A stretch of 64,000 nucleotides of DNA from Lophium mytilinum (GCA_010093605.1 MU004193.1:1247520-1311519), one strand, 5' to 3'; shown: positions 36,201-48,517, numbered from the stretch's first letter. Notes: generated by a model not told the origin, from the letters alone. Translations and numbers: made by a program.

Positions 36201-37823
36201 GTTCCTGATAGAGGAAGAGGGCGAGTGTTTGAGAGCGGACTTTGCTGGTGAATACGACCTTGGTGGTGGGTGGTGCTTGAATCCATTCGGCAATTCGACT
36301 GATGAAGTCGCAAAATGTGCCGACCGTCCTGGACTGAGAGACTGGGGTCGATCACCACGTATACTGCCATTCTTTCCCGCAGATAAGGTGTTGGTCGGCG
36401 TTTGAGTCCTCGGTTGTGCGGGAGTACTTGGTGGACCAGTCGATACGGGCGTAGTCTGAACCTGCTCCCTGTTCAGGCCAGATGAACTAGGCTCTAGTCT
36501 CCGGCTGGTATTTGCATCGTGGCCACCCTGTTCTTGATCGCTTTCTCCATAGTCCTCGGAGTTTCTTCTAGCAAGGAGGGCTCCAGCTCGGGTTTGGAAC
36601 CCCGAGGATAGGTTTTGTCGCATGGGAGGGCTCTGGGGTCGCTCTTGTCGTTGGACTGGTGGACTCTGTGGCCGCTCCACAGCATGGTAAACCGGTTCTT
36701 GATACGCCGGTTGTGCCACCTCTCTCTGATAGAACTTCCGCGTGGATGGGTCGTACACCGCTCCCGGAGATTTGGGGTCGACGGCTTGAAGCCCAGATGA
36801 GGTAGCAGGTCGAGTATACTCGTCCACGGCCGTTCCCGTAGGTCTAGCTCCCATGTGGCCGCTAGCCAGGCGAGCCCCTTCCACTCCGGCAGAAAATTGG
36901 CTCCTGTTCTTATGTACTGGCATTTCCGGCGCGTTCCGAATCGACTCTTGGGCGAAAGAGTTTCTGATACCAGCTCCGTCGGAAGTCTTCGGGCGCGTAG
37001 CCGAGTCGTCTCTGAAAGTCTTGTTTGCAACGACTGGCGAACCAAACCATCCGCTGTGACCAGCTCGTCCCGGGGCAACGACAGGAGAAGGCGTCGGACT
37101 AGCCGGCGGAGACATGGGCCTGGAAAAGTTGACAGAGGACCGAATACTGTTCTCGCGATCGACTTCCATGACCTGAGCTAGATTGCTCCCACCACGAACA
37201 TGGCCGCGGCCAGCCGCAGGCATCCCTCTATCAACACTAACACCTCTCCCACCTCCTCTCCTCGGCGAGGCTCCGCGGAAGACCGGTTCGAGGCTGGAGG
37301 CGCGCTTCTGGGAAACAGGACTCGGGACATCACGTGGAATTGCAGGCACTGGAGGCGCGTTAGGATCCGCCTCGACTACGGGGCTGCTCCTATTAGGCGA
37401 AGATGTGCGAAATGTGCGTTCACTCATCGAGCCAGAGCTGGACTGCCTACGCAAGCCGGGCGCCTGATTGCTTCCAACGCTGCCCTGTGACGACGTCGAA
37501 CCCCTCCGAATCATCCGCTTTGTCTGTATATCGCCAACCGGCGTTGGCGATGTCGCGTGGGTGCGCAGGGCTGCCGCGGCGGCGGCATTGGAGAGGGAGG
37601 CATTGGGGACGCGGTCTTTGAGGAACGCTTGACTCGCGGCTAGAGCGGCTGCAGAGCTTGGAGCAGTGGGCTGACGGATGGGCTGCATGAGGAGATGGTG
37701 TTAGTGTGATGTTTCGAAGCATAGCTTGGACAGGCGCAAAGGAGCTCTCATGAGGTTTGTTCCTGCCGACAGGATAAAGAGGGCACTCACCGGATTAGAC
37801 GCAGCGCGCCGGCGATGAAACAT
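33201..37823 (-). CDS. SegA/Seg1-like eisosome protein
   Basis: Two exons (37823-37791 and 37682-33201) separated by a 108-nt intron give about 1,504 aa. The short first exon encodes MFHRRRAASNP, followed by SSAAALAASQAFLKDR and LSNAAAAAALR. This N-terminus is typical of the filamentous-fungal counterparts of Seg1 (stability of eisosomes guaranteed). The rest is almost wholly disordered: Ser/Pro/Arg-rich, with repeated RKTMRSG/KKSMRGG/MRRSMRGG motifs and a doubled FQSRFADS acidic motif near the C-terminus. It ends with a basic stretch GKKKRFPMLRKAFGL. Seg1 proteins sit under the plasma membrane and stabilise eisosomes, the furrow-like domains. The assignment rests mainly on the N-terminus and overall character. 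Confidence 0.68.
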
Positions 37824-39019
37824 GACAGATTATAGACTATGAAAGAGCGCAATGAACATGGCCAGCAAAATCGCAGATAATAAAAAAAGGTGAGGTCGTC
37901 AGGGTCGAGCGACGGCTGATGTCATGTATGTGGAGCGGATGCGCTGGAGGAGAGAGGTGGCCGCGGGCGAGACTCCGAAGCGAGAGCGCGGCAGGCTGAC
38001 AGCTTCAATGCAGCACGACCAGGGATGTTGACAAGCACTCAGGCCACGACGAGGCTAGAGATGCGAAGATCAGGGTGGAGGATTCGCAACACAGTCGAGG
38101 ATGTGAATGTGCAAAGGAAAACAACAGGATGGAGCCTCAACAGGATCTGCGACTTGGAGCGCGGCACGATGAACTTCCACCAAGGTTTAGCCCTCCCTAT
38201 TAGCAAACGCCCCAGTCGTCATCCTTCACGCACCAGCCACTTGCAGCCACTCGTCATCGCTGGTGCCGCCGAGGGATGCCGGGGAATTTGAGCAAAAGCG
38301 TCTAGACAGGCCTTTTCCGTGCTGTCGAATTCATGAATCACCAGTCTTTTGGGAATTGCATCCAATAGGGCTCCCTGCGTGGTTGGAGTGGAGCTACAGG
38401 GTAATTCTGCATTCGGACCCTATGATGCCTCTCTAACTTCATCTGGCAGCTAGTTCTAAATCCTTTATTGGATACTTGCAAATTTCCAGTCTTATGTAAG
38501 ATCCTTGACAACTGTTAATGTTTAGTTCAGGGGCAATATCAACCAAATGGCCCGAAGCGGCATACACGAGGAAGTTGGGAGAATCTACCTGTATATGAAT
38601 CTGGCGTGTAGCATGTGTATAAATCTGGATTGATGTACATATTCTGACAACGCTTGGCAGGCAGAGTCGTCCACAAAAAGCGCAGTCAAGACCATCTCTA
38701 AAATAATATGAAAGGATTGGTATTCATATCTCTTTAAGATTTGAATCATTCGCAGACCATGGCACATAATCAAATGGCGTCGATACTGATGATATGTCGA
38801 AGTATTATTGTTATTACTGGGCTCATGAAAAGATGAATGCTACCCGTTATGCAGGTGTTGATATCCTTTCTCGCATTGCTTTTCGAGATTCGTTTTTGTC
38901 GCTTCAAACCGCTTCCCTCAACGCCTAAATGTGTTGCAGATGTTCGTAGGCAACCGTATTACCTTAATGCAGCTCCATGGACCCGTCAAACACCATTTCA
39001 CTCCTCACAGAGCACCTCC
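37824..39019. other. intergenic region
   Basis: About 1.2 kb upstream of the SegA-like gene and downstream of the PPTase gene, both on the minus strand. A small plus-strand frame at 38025-38291 has no family features. 38400-38900 is AT-rich. No gene is supported. Confidence 0.4.
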
Positions 39020-40120
39020 CTAAGAGCTCCTAGCAATCTCCAGCACATCCCTCTCCAAGTCCAACCCCACAAACCCCGGAAACCCCCCCTCAGGCAACTT
39101 GCTGACCGGCTGAATCGCCACGGCCACCATAAACTCCTCCTCAAACGCCTGAATCTCCATCCTCACATCCCCCAACCTCTTCCTATGCATCCACACCTCC
39201 ACATCCCCCACCCTCTCCCCCCACGTCCCATGCGTCGAGCACCTCGCCACCGTCCCCGGCGCCGGACTCCTCACATTCCGAAACTCCAACTCCCTCAACC
39301 ACGTCGCCAACAACGCCTCCCCGGACAGCTTAATAAACGCCTCCTTATAGCACCAATACGTATAGAACCTCCTCAACTTCGCCTCGACCACCAGATCACT
39401 CGAGAAACCCACCTCCTCGCCACTGTCCAGCACGGCCCTCAACTCCTTGCCCCTCACACAACACCGATCCCCGCGCCCAATATCCGCCGCTGTCACCACC
39501 GTCCCATCCAACAATTTAAACCCATCCACCGTATACTTCATCTCCCAACTCTCCTCCTCCCCGAAAATCTCGCCATACATATCCACCCACCCCTCAAACC
39601 CCTCCTCATCAATGACCCTATAATCATTGCGCTCGTTCACGCACACGATGTCGGTCCCTAGCTCCACATCCCCGCGCTTGCACCCAATCAAGCTGACCAG
39701 CCCAGCCTGGTGCGAGATATTGAACTCGAGCGGCGCGCGCGAGCCGTCGGCGAGGATGGCGCAGGGCTTGCCGTGCTTGGGGTCGCCTTTGCGCGCGTAG
39801 CGGACGTCGGCCCACGGGATGCGGAGGGAGAGGTGGACGAAGAGGCGTTTGAGGAGAGCCGAGGCGAGCGACATGCGCGCGTCGGCGATGTGGTATTTGC
39901 GCGTGATGTGGTCGCGTTCTTCGGGGCTGACGAGGGCGAGGGCGGCGGCGGCCTAGAGAGGAAGGGGGGTTAGTTAGGTGGTTGCGCAATTGGAGCGTGA
40001 AGGGGAGCTTGAGGGAGCTGAGGGAGATGGGAGATTACGGACGGAGTCTTCGATGCGCTCGCCGGGCCAGAGGTTGCGCGTGTCGAGGAGCCAGCAGGTG
40101 AGTGCTGGCTCGTCCGTCAT
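39020..40120 (-). CDS. Sfp-type 4'-phosphopantetheinyl transferase
   Basis: Two exons (40120-40043 and 39952-39020) give about 336 aa. The 90-nt intron has a GTCCGT donor and a TCTCTAG acceptor. MTDEPALTCWLLDTRNLWPG is the usual fungal N-terminus of this family. Conserved motifs are FNISHQAGLVSLIG, ELGTDIVCVNERND with the magnesium-binding Asp, and FYTYWCYKEAFIKLSGEALLA with the W-x-x-KEA-x-x-K catalytic signature. The enzyme moves the phosphopantetheine arm of coenzyme A onto carrier domains of fatty acid, polyketide and nonribosomal peptide synthases and of lysine biosynthesis. In filamentous fungi a single broad enzyme (NpgA/CfwA/Ppt1 class) usually does this. It is divergent from PDX2 across a 287-base region. 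Confidence 0.93.
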
Positions 40121-40186
40121 TGTCGCGTCCGTTTCCCGGTTCTGTGGGCTTAGGAGAGGGTCTCGAGTTGTTCGTGTCGTGTGTTT

Positions 40187-40210
40187 GGTGGAGGTGGAGG
40201 TGGAGGTGGA
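40187..40210. repeat. (GGTGGA)4 hexanucleotide repeat
   Basis: Four perfect copies of GGTGGA lie in the shared promoter region between the PPTase and PDX2 genes, about 70 bases upstream of the PPTase start codon. It may be a simple-sequence tract in a bidirectional promoter. Confidence 0.8.
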
Positions 40211-40407
40211 GATCTGATCGCAGTCCCGCCGATCGGGGAAGCCAGGAAGCTCGCGCGCGGGGATCTATTTCGGGAAACAAGCTTATCGATAAGCCCTCCA
40301 CCCTAGCCCTACATCCGTCAGTTTATTCCGACCTGCATCAATTATTCTTCTCGTTCGTCACTGAATTCCTCGTCATTGCCGCCCCGCCATACATCCAGTT
40401 CCACAAC

Positions 40408-41322
40408 ATGCCCAGCGCGCAACCGGTCACTGTCGGCGTGCTCGCGCTGCAAGGGGCGTTCAGCGAGCACGTCCAATTGCTTCGCCACGCTGCGGTTGCG
40501 CTCAAAGCACATGACTCAGAAACGCGGTTCGACTTTCTAGAGATCAGAACGCCGCAAGAACTTGTACGTTGTGATGCCCTGATTATACCAGGAGGAGAGA
40601 GCACGACAATCTCGCTCGTAGCCGCGCGCTCGGGGATGCTGGAGCCGCTGCGCGATTTTGTCAAGTTAGTCACCCTCACCGTTTCAATATCAAAACCGAA
40701 TGCGTGAATCCTATTGATACGCTGCAGGGTCATTCGAAAGCCAACATGGGGCACCTGCGCCGGTCTGATTCTGCTCGCGGAGTCTGCTAATCGTACGAAG
40801 AAAGGCGGCCAAGAGTTGATTGGCGGGCTGGACGTTAGAGTGAACCGCAATCATTTCGGACGACAGGTGGAGAGTTTCCAGGCCAATCTCGATTTGCCGT
40901 TCCTTAGAGATTCCGTTGCAGTGTCAGGCAGCGAAGCTACTCGACCATTCAGGAGCGTCTTCATCCGGGCGCCAGTAGTTGAGAAGATCTTGCCGCATGT
41001 GGATGGGATCCAAGCAGGGGAGGCTGAAAGGGAGGAGACTGTCGTTGCGCCTTCGAAGCAGCCGCTTGATAAACTTGCAAAAAAGGAGCTTAGAGCTGAA
41101 GTAGAGGTGTTGGCGAGGCTACCTGGCGATGCGACTGCGATTAAAGATGAGGAGAAGACTGCACGCGCTGCCGGAGAAGAGGGAGATATTATCGCGGTGA
41201 GACAAGGGAATGTCTTCGGGACCAGCTTCCATCCTGAACTTACTGGAGACTCGCGGATACACGTGTGGTGGCTGGAGCAGGTTCTGAACGCTTTAGATCG
41301 ACGGAAACAGATAGCGTCGTAG
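40408..41322 (+). CDS. PDX2: pyridoxal 5'-phosphate synthase glutaminase subunit
   Basis: Two exons, 40408-40664 and 40728-41322, encode about 283 aa. The intron has a GTTAGT donor. The N-terminus [19 protein letters not shown] and [11 protein letters not shown] are hallmarks of the PdxT/SNO1 class I glutaminase. The nucleophile is the Cys in [13 protein letters not shown] (about residue 96); FHPELTGD supplies the His/Glu pair. A charged insertion of some 70 residues precedes [15 protein letters not shown], as is common in fungal members. The protein hydrolyses glutamine and passes ammonia to the PDX1/SNZ synthase to make vitamin B6. The PDX1 partner is not in this window. Confidence 0.95.
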
Positions 41323-41832
41323 ACGCTTGCTGTCATGGTTGCTTCGATGTTCCCTCAAAGATCTGAGAAAGACGGAAACTCATCATTTTGAATGGTCCGT
41401 AGAGCTCCTGGGCCACCTGAGAAGACGGTGTTGGTACTTTCGGCCGTAGAGGTGAAAGGAACGAAGGAACGATACCTATAGACTTGAAAAGGCTACGATA
41501 TCTTAGATCTTCGATCCTGGTAGACGTTTTCTAGACTTTGCATGGCAAGCACTTCCGGAGCTGGAGACCTTATACGGCTTTGTAGGATGCATTCGAGGCC
41601 CATAGGGAACCAAAATATAGAAGTGTCCCCAAAAACGCCGTATTTCCTGCCTATGTTATACAGAGGGTATCCTACCACTACCTTTTTGAATGCAGACGGC
41701 TTGAATTGGATCGAGTCTGAGCATAGCCCAAATGCCCTCTAGAGAAGTCTGACGTACTATTGCACTGGGATTAGATTTGAATTAATGAGACATGTGAGAA
41801 AACATCTTACCACACAGCCCCGCCTAACCTCC
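41323..41832. other. tail-to-tail intergenic region
   Basis: About 510 bases between the 3' ends of PDX2 and CBC2. No gene is seen; it should hold both 3' untranslated regions. Confidence 0.5.
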
Positions 41833-42545
41833 CTACTCATCCAGATCCTCACCCAGCGCCCTCCCATACCCACCTCGTCCAGGGTCGTACTCGTCGCGGT
41901 ATTCATCGCGAACCTGACCACCAGACTTGCCACGGCCATATTGTCGACCCTCCGAGAAGCCTTCATCCAAGTCTGTGCGGATGACCCGCTCGTCCAACTT
42001 GGTGCCACCGATGTACTTCATGCAATCCAGCGCATCCTCATGACTGTAGTATTCCACGAAGCAGAACCCGCAAGGTGTTTTCTTGAACCGGTCGAGACCC
42101 ATGACCAGACGCTTGATTTCGCCGCACCTGTGATTCGCGCATTAGAGCGAGGCCCAGTGGAGAGTGCAGTGAGGGGTATACTTGGAGAAGAGTTCATGAA
42201 CCTGCTCTTCGGTGGTGTAGAAGGACCTGTGATTGTTCAGCTGCCGCCATATCGAAGTGTTGGCCTGAGGGCTCACAAGTTTCCAACGTAGAGCGTGGTA
42301 GCATCCTTCAGCTTGTCCTCGAACTCTGGGGTCCGCTCTCGCTGGTACCGGTCTCCATCGTCGCCGTCTCGATTGTACTTGCGCCGCTTGTTCTGTGAGG
42401 ATTTAGCTATGGTTTTAGAAGCTCAACCTAGACTTCGAAAGGCTGCGCATCGAGTGGGATAAGTTAAAGCTTCGTATACCTTGCTGGCAGCATAGGAGCT
42501 CGGCTTGTCCATCCGATCAACGGTGTTTCGGGTCGTGGGAGCCAT
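41833..42545 (-). CDS. CBC2: nuclear cap-binding complex small subunit (CBP20)
   Basis: Four exons (42545-42480, 42392-42277, 42226-42182, 42127-41833) with introns of 87, 50 and 54 nt give about 173 aa; all phases agree. One RRM is present: RNP2 is [10 protein letters not shown] and RNP1 is [11 protein letters not shown]. The flanking [18 protein letters not shown] and [18 protein letters not shown] are characteristic of CBP20. Its C-terminus is Arg/Gly/Asp-rich ([18 protein letters not shown]). With CBC1/CBP80 it binds the 7-methylguanosine cap of nascent transcripts and links capping to splicing and export. Divergent from NUP82, with 416 bases between start codons. Confidence 0.95.
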
Positions 42546-42961
42546 GGCTGGCGTGATTCGTTCAAAGTTGGTGGAGGTAGGTTGCGCGAAGTGAGGCTCC
42601 TCCTAGCTCGAGAAGCGCATGTATGATTAGAAGGTGGTAGAGATCTAAGACACCTCGTATGGTCTCCTGCGATAGTATTGAGTCCTTCCGACTGCAGCAA
42701 GCAAAGGCGCAAAGTGTTACGAGGTGAATGTAGATGGAGGTTGAAGCGGCCTGTCGCGTCGCTCTTTCCCGAAATGCTGAAGATGGCCCGAGCTCGACCA
42801 ACCGCGCGACTTGCCTGACTTCAAGGTGCATATTTACATTTCATTCATGTCGTCTTCCTCGCCGCGCAAAGCTTCCCATTGCACTACTCGCCACTGACTC
42901 CCTCCACCATACCTCCTACTATACTGTCGCTCTTTGGGCCCGTCTCCCGCATCCCGCGACG
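42546..42961. other. divergent promoter region
   Basis: About 415 bases between the start codons of CBC2 and NUP82. No gene is seen; frames crossing it are shadows. Confidence 0.5.
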
Positions 42962-45657
42962 ATGCCCAAAGTCATCAGTTACACGCCGCCGTGGCTGTCC
43001 AGGCCTTCACCAGGGTTTGACTTATTCGCTCCGAAAGCCTCCTCCAAAGCTACGAACGGCCACAAAGCTGCGCAGGAATACTCCGGAACGAACAAGACAA
43101 TTGCTAAGCGGGGCACCGAAGTGTTCGTGGCTGTGGGCAACGAGATTCGGTGGTCCGACCTGGTCCTACTACAAGAGAAGAGCGAGGAGCAAGCAAACAG
43201 ACTAGGACATTCGCGATCGCGACCAGGCAGGAGTGCTGCTCAAGATGAAGTCTTACATAGGGTAAGTCTCTACGTCCTAAGACAACGGGCAAAGCACTGA
43301 ACATATTCTCTAGGTCTTGAGAGTCGGTGTCCATGGAGCCATCAAACAGCTGGTCATTTCGCCAGAGGGCGAGTTTATGGCGATAGCTACGACGCATACC
43401 ATCCACATTGCAGTTCTACCAAACTCCTCACACCTCGGCACCGAGGACACTAGCCCGCTGAAGCTGAAGACCTTCCAACTAGGCCCAACCGCACACGTAC
43501 TAGAGCAATCCCCAATAGCTTCTGTTCTATGGCACCCCCTAGGTTACCGCGGGCGATGTCTGGTCACGATCACAACCGATGCGGTGGTGCGATTATGGGA
43601 GTTAAATCGTACCAATCGGTACTCGTTCAGTGAACCCACCGTCGCGGTGGATTTGCGGAAACTTATCGACGCGACGAGTACCGAAGATGATCTGAGCGTG
43701 TCAGGCTACGCACATAGCAAGGGCTTCTCTCCCGATGCATACGAATGGGAAATTGCTTCCGCGTGTTTTGGAGGTTCGCTCGAGCAAGAAGGCATCAATG
43801 GGTGGTCTCCAATGACCCTTTGGGTGGCTATGAAAGAGGGAGATGTCTACGCATTGTGCCCTCTCTTACCCAGCAAATGGCAGGTGACTAAGTCGCCTGG
43901 AACGTCTACGATTCTACAACACCTGACAACCGCAATCGAATCTCAAAACGCGTATACCGAAGAGTCTAGCACGAAGGAGCAGCGGATATCCCAGGCCCAA
44001 TTTTCTTGGCTGTTAGATATCCTAGACCAGGAGCCGGTAGTTGAAAAGGATCATTTGGACGATGTCACAGAGATTTATAGCCGACCAGAGAGCACGCCCA
44101 TCTTTCCTAAGCTTCAAGGTCCATTACAACTGACTCCAGACTTGGACGACTCCAAAGATTTCGAAATCTCAGATATACTGGTCTTCGGTCTGAGCAATCT
44201 AGACAGCGTTGATGAGGATGGGAGCCCAGAGGGACTCTCAGCATCCGTTGTGTGTTTGCTTTCGAGCAACTGTGATGTACACATGTGCTTGGATCTCGAG
44301 GGGGTTGAAGGGCAGTGGCTACCTGCACGAGAGGTGGGTTTATCTTTTAATGAAGTTGTTTTCGACGCTAACCTCGGCACAGGACTCAGAAACAGCACTA
44401 GAGGAAGGCGACGAGGATCACACCTTACTCGTCGTTGAGACTGTACACCTGCTTCCGCGCTCATCGCAAGGCCGCCCGCTCTCCTCCCATCCGACATTCA
44501 CTCTCGATGACAGTACAGACTTCGCGTTCTTCGTGACGGACGAGAGTGGAGTGTTTCACTTGAGCATGCTGTCGTGGGTACCGGATTTGGAGAGGGAGCT
44601 GAGTGGAGCGCAGATTGAGGGCGCAGAGTTCCGATTGAACGGGTTCCTCAACCTCGCTCAGTCGGCGGCAGAGAAGATTTTCCCCCTCTCGGAAAAAGAG
44701 CACCAAGATGCGACGCACGAGATTGCGTCGTGCGTAGCCTACGATGTTGCAGACCTCGGACATTTTGTCCTCACAGCGGTTCACGGACAGCCCCTCGCAG
44801 CAACGCTTGATTCTCGTGGAATTAGTCAACCGTTCAGGGATGCCGCCAGCGAAGAGTTGGATATCCCAGATCTTCCTCTGCGACCTACCTACCAGCCACC
44901 TGCAGTCTTTTATCACCACACGAAACTCACTTCTTTCATGGATGAGAAGGTACCAGCGCGGTATAAGTCTTCCTTGACACAGGAAGTCCGACTGTCAGCA
45001 GCTACGCTCGAAATCATGACCAACGCACATCGTATACTAAGTCACGAAACCAACCAACTAGGTCTTGCTGCATCCGATCTCTTCAGTCGGTGTGAGCGCC
45101 TTAAGCTGGAGTTCAAGGCTCAGATCTTAAGAGCTGCACAGCTTGCGGACCAGATCGACAAGACCACTGGAGCGGACGAGGACACGTTTGAGGACGACGC
45201 CAGCGAGGACCGGGCGGTCGGGAAGACTCAGATTGACGATCGACTCAAGGAAGTGAAAGCGCGGCAGGCGGCGCTCGTGTCACAACACGACCGTATCCGC
45301 GCCAAACTAGCGCAGACAAACCCGCGTAAGCTCACTGAGAAGGAGCAGATGTGGATGGAGGAGGTTGAGAAGATGAGTCAAGCCATCAACAAGCAGCAGC
45401 AGCAAGATGATAGCGATAAGCCTTCGACGCTCGCACGCGTGGAGGAAGTTAGGCGGATCAAAGAGCAAGTAATTAAGGAGGCCAAAGATACTGATACTTC
45501 TCAAGCGGACGCTGGGCTAAACGGGAACGGACACGTGTTGGTGTCGTCGGATTTCCGGAAGCAGAAGGTCGAGACTATCCACAAGATGCTCGAGAAGGAG
45601 AAGGCGATGTTGGATAGTGCGCAAGACCGGGTGGAAAAGATGGCTGCGATAGTCTAG
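42962..45657 (+). CDS. NUP82: nucleoporin Nup82-like
   Basis: Three exons (42962-43261, 43314-44333, 44383-45657), all phase 0, encode about 864 aa. The N-terminus MPKVISYTPPWLSRPSPGFD and the following propeller, with GAIKQLVISPEGEFMAIATT, SVLWHPLGYRGRCLVTIT and VVRLWELNR, are typical of fungal Nup82. The last ~250 residues form coiled coils rich in Glu/Lys/Gln (for example EKEQMWMEEVEKMSQAINK). Nup82 sits on the cytoplasmic face of the nuclear pore and joins Nup159 and Nsp1 for mRNA export. The unspliced reading ends at 44438, so the intron at 44334-44382 is required for the full protein. Confidence 0.9.
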
Positions 45658-46982
45658 GAAATGAGGATTTGACGGAGGAGTCAACGATGGTGCATTGTAT
45701 TACTATCCCTTCAGCGTCGGCGCTTTGGATATGAGGGCTTGAATAATGTACACTGATCTGTCACTATTACTCTCGCTTGACGGTTTCTGATTGAATTTGA
45801 ACAGTGCAAAGGAGAAGTCGCGCCTTGGACGAAGACGGCTAATAAGGGCGTCACGTTGGCTGCTGGCCATCCATGGGTCTGGACTCTGCTAACGACACCT
45901 TAACTCGGCCACCTCAACACCACTCCTTTATGCGATATACAGGTAACGGTCAATATTTCCTCCAATCTATCGAATCGTCGGCGGCATTACTTCGTACCCC
46001 GCCTTGCTTTCGCTCCACGCCCAACGTCTATCACATCGCATCGGCCAATCCCGCGCCGTCCGAATGAAGCTTGGAAACCTCAAACTCAACACCAGACAAT
46101 AATGCAACTCGCACTCCCTTTCACATCGAACTCTCCAGTTCCATGCAATAAGGCTGAGGCTTCCCCCAGCTCTGCACGCCCGCCGTTGCAGTCACTCTGT
46201 ATCACCTTTCGGTCACATCAGGATTCAGTTGCGCGCGTCTGGAAGGCAGCGGAGAGGTCCCGAGTGGGCGGGCGACCTCTTTTGCGACCGCCGTTGGCAA
46301 GAGCTGCGGTGCTGCGGCGTGATGCGAACGTGTTCATCACATCACCACTCAGAGTCGCGCGCTTGAGAGGGTGCTGCACGGCGTGGAAGAGGGCGATATC
46401 AGTCGGGCGCTTAGAGAAGCTGTGGTGGAGAGGATCCGGCGCGCCCCTTGCCGAAGCCTGCAGAGATGTCACATGGCCGGCGAATCAGCGGCAACGTCGA
46501 CCTACTCACCCCGGCCCACCACTCACCCACCCCGGCCAGCGACCTGCACAAGTCCCCGGGCCGATGTCTGTCCTGCGTGCTTTCGGCTAGATCTCCCGCG
46601 CCGCACTCTTGCTCTCGAGGGTGCTGTTGCTGTGAGTGGCCGTCTTCCCCTTCGCTATCCTTGCGCTATCAATATGCGGCCAGTCTGCCAATTCGCTGCA
46701 CAACCAACTCCTACGGCTGACCTGCGTGCTCGCTGGCCGGCCAAGATGCCGCCCTGCTGGGCTCACACGCGCCGCCATTCGCTGCAGCCCCATGGCGGAA
46801 AAGGCGCACCGCTTGCTGGGGGAGCACGAGAACGCTGCCCACCCATAAGTGCAAGAAGCCCCCGCCCCAATCCGCCCGTCGTCGAGTCCACTACATGTCC
46901 TAGAGCACCTCATCCACCGTCCTGAGATCCTAAGAAGAAAGAGCTTGGAAGGGCAATCACAGCAAAAGCAACAACCACCGCC
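45658..46982. other. 1.3-kb GC-rich stretch without a recognisable gene
   Basis: Long frames overlap here on both strands (46102-46590 and 46371-46925 plus, 46587-46913 minus), which is expected by chance at this GC content. The translations are rich in Arg, Pro, Ala and Cys and show no family motif. It includes the promoter of the BIM1-like gene. A lineage-specific gene or a noncoding RNA cannot be excluded. Confidence 0.4.
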
Positions 46983-47827
46983 ATGATGTCCCTAAGATCC
47001 CTCGTCGTCCTCGCGGCCACCTGTGCCATCGCCAGCGCCCACACAGTCATCACCTATCCCGGCTGGAGAGGCAACAACATCCACACCAACGGCACCGAGC
47101 CAGGCAGCGTTGATATCATCCCGGGCTCGCTGGGCATCACCTTCGACAACGGCACCCTGGGCTTTCCCTACGGCATGCAATGGATGTATCCATGTGAGCA
47201 CGCTTCGCACACCTCGAACCACCTCAGTTGCTAATGACCTCCAGGCGGCGGTATGCCCACCTCCCGCAACCGCACCAAGTGGCCCGTCGGCGGCGGTGCC
47301 ATTGCCATCCAGCCCGGATGGTTTCCCGGCCACTCGCTGGCCCTCATCTACCTCAATATGGGCTACGGCAACGAGCCGCTGAATATGTCCCACGCCATGC
47401 TACCTGTTTTTCAAATCGCGGGTCCTACGAATGTCGAATACCCGGGCACGATCTGTCTACCGCAAGTGCCTCTACCCGCGAACTTCACGCCGGCGATTGG
47501 CGACAATGCGACCATTCAGGTTATCGAAGCCGCTCAGCACGGAGCGTCGCTTTACAACGTGAGCAACACCCACTATACGAGGGCAGCGATGAACAATAGC
47601 TAATAAATTCGCAGTGCGTCGACATCACCTTCGCCGACCCCAAAGACGTCGAAGAAGTCACGCCCCAGAACTGCTTCAACTCCTCCGGGGCAAACGACAA
47701 AATAAGCTTCAACAACGTCTACACTTCGGCCCTCCAATCCGCAGGCTTTGCATCCGTGCGGCTAAACACATACGCATCCACCCTCGCGCCGTCGCTGTTT
47801 TCGCTCGCGGCGTGGATCTGGTTATAA
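46983..47827 (+). CDS. BIM1/X325-like secreted copper-binding protein, probably GPI-anchored
   Basis: Three exons (46983-47193, 47245-47558, 47615-47827) give about 245 aa. The signal peptide MMSLRSLVVLAATCAIASA would leave His20 as the first mature residue (HTVITYPGWRGNNI). This is the copper-histidine-brace start of the LPMO-like X325/BIM1 family. YGMQWMYPCGGMPTSRNRTK spans intron 1, and NMSHAMLPVF carries a second conserved His. CVDITFAD and the hydrophobic C-terminus (SLFSLAAWIWL) suggest GPI attachment. X325 members bind Cu(II) and, in Cryptococcus BIM1, aid copper uptake; they do not cleave polysaccharide as classic LPMOs do. Role here is inferred. Confidence 0.9.
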
Positions 47828-48517
47828 ACTCATCCTTCGCTGCTTTTGAACATTTAAGAAAGATCTAAGAACGAGATATCCATTTGTGGTTTTAGCCAAG
47901 GGAATTTTTGTACAGCATTTGGCGTTGTCTAAGGGTGGGCGCGGCGTTCAATCTTTGCGGAGCCAGTCGGCATTTCAGGTGTAGCTACGGAGAAGAAACG
48001 GTGACCGATTCCGCATTCACAGCGCCACTTTGTATATAGCACGGTGCTGGGGAGTCCGAGGTGTCTAGCTCGTGTTGCTTTTCGGGAGAAGAAAGACGAG
48101 GGTGTCGCGGTAATACCAGCAGCGAGCCACAGAGCTCCTGCGCTATTCGTGTTCATCACCACCGTGCGAACTGTGAATCGTAAACTCTGAACTGTGATGA
48201 CAACGAGAATGTGCACCGTGAGAGTCGGATTAGAGTAGAGAGTTGGTTTCGAAACAGAAACAAGAGATATGCAGGGTGCCGCGCACCCCACGTGCACCGT
48301 TTCAGCGTCCCGTTCCCGCGAAAAGCTTGAAGCTCGCCATCCTCGAATTTCGACCCCTCTAATAAAAATATCTCATTTGCAACACCAACGCCCACCATTC
48401 CATTACTATAGTATACAAACCCCTCCCGACCCAGATCCCCCAACCCCGCAAACTCAACCCTAGCGAACCGCGAGCGTCCCGATTCCTTATGCCAGCCGGC
48501 GCTTGGGTGTGTCCACC
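47828..48517. other. intergenic region
   Basis: About 690 bases between two plus-strand genes. Minus-strand frames (47929-48443) have no family features and look like chance. No gene is supported. Confidence 0.45.

Noticed and set aside
46102-46925. Long plus-strand frames in the GC-rich gap
   Set aside because: Similar frames occur on the other strand, and composition explains them.
47929-48443. Minus-strand frames downstream of the BIM1-like gene
   Set aside because: No motif; likely chance in the 3' flank and promoter.
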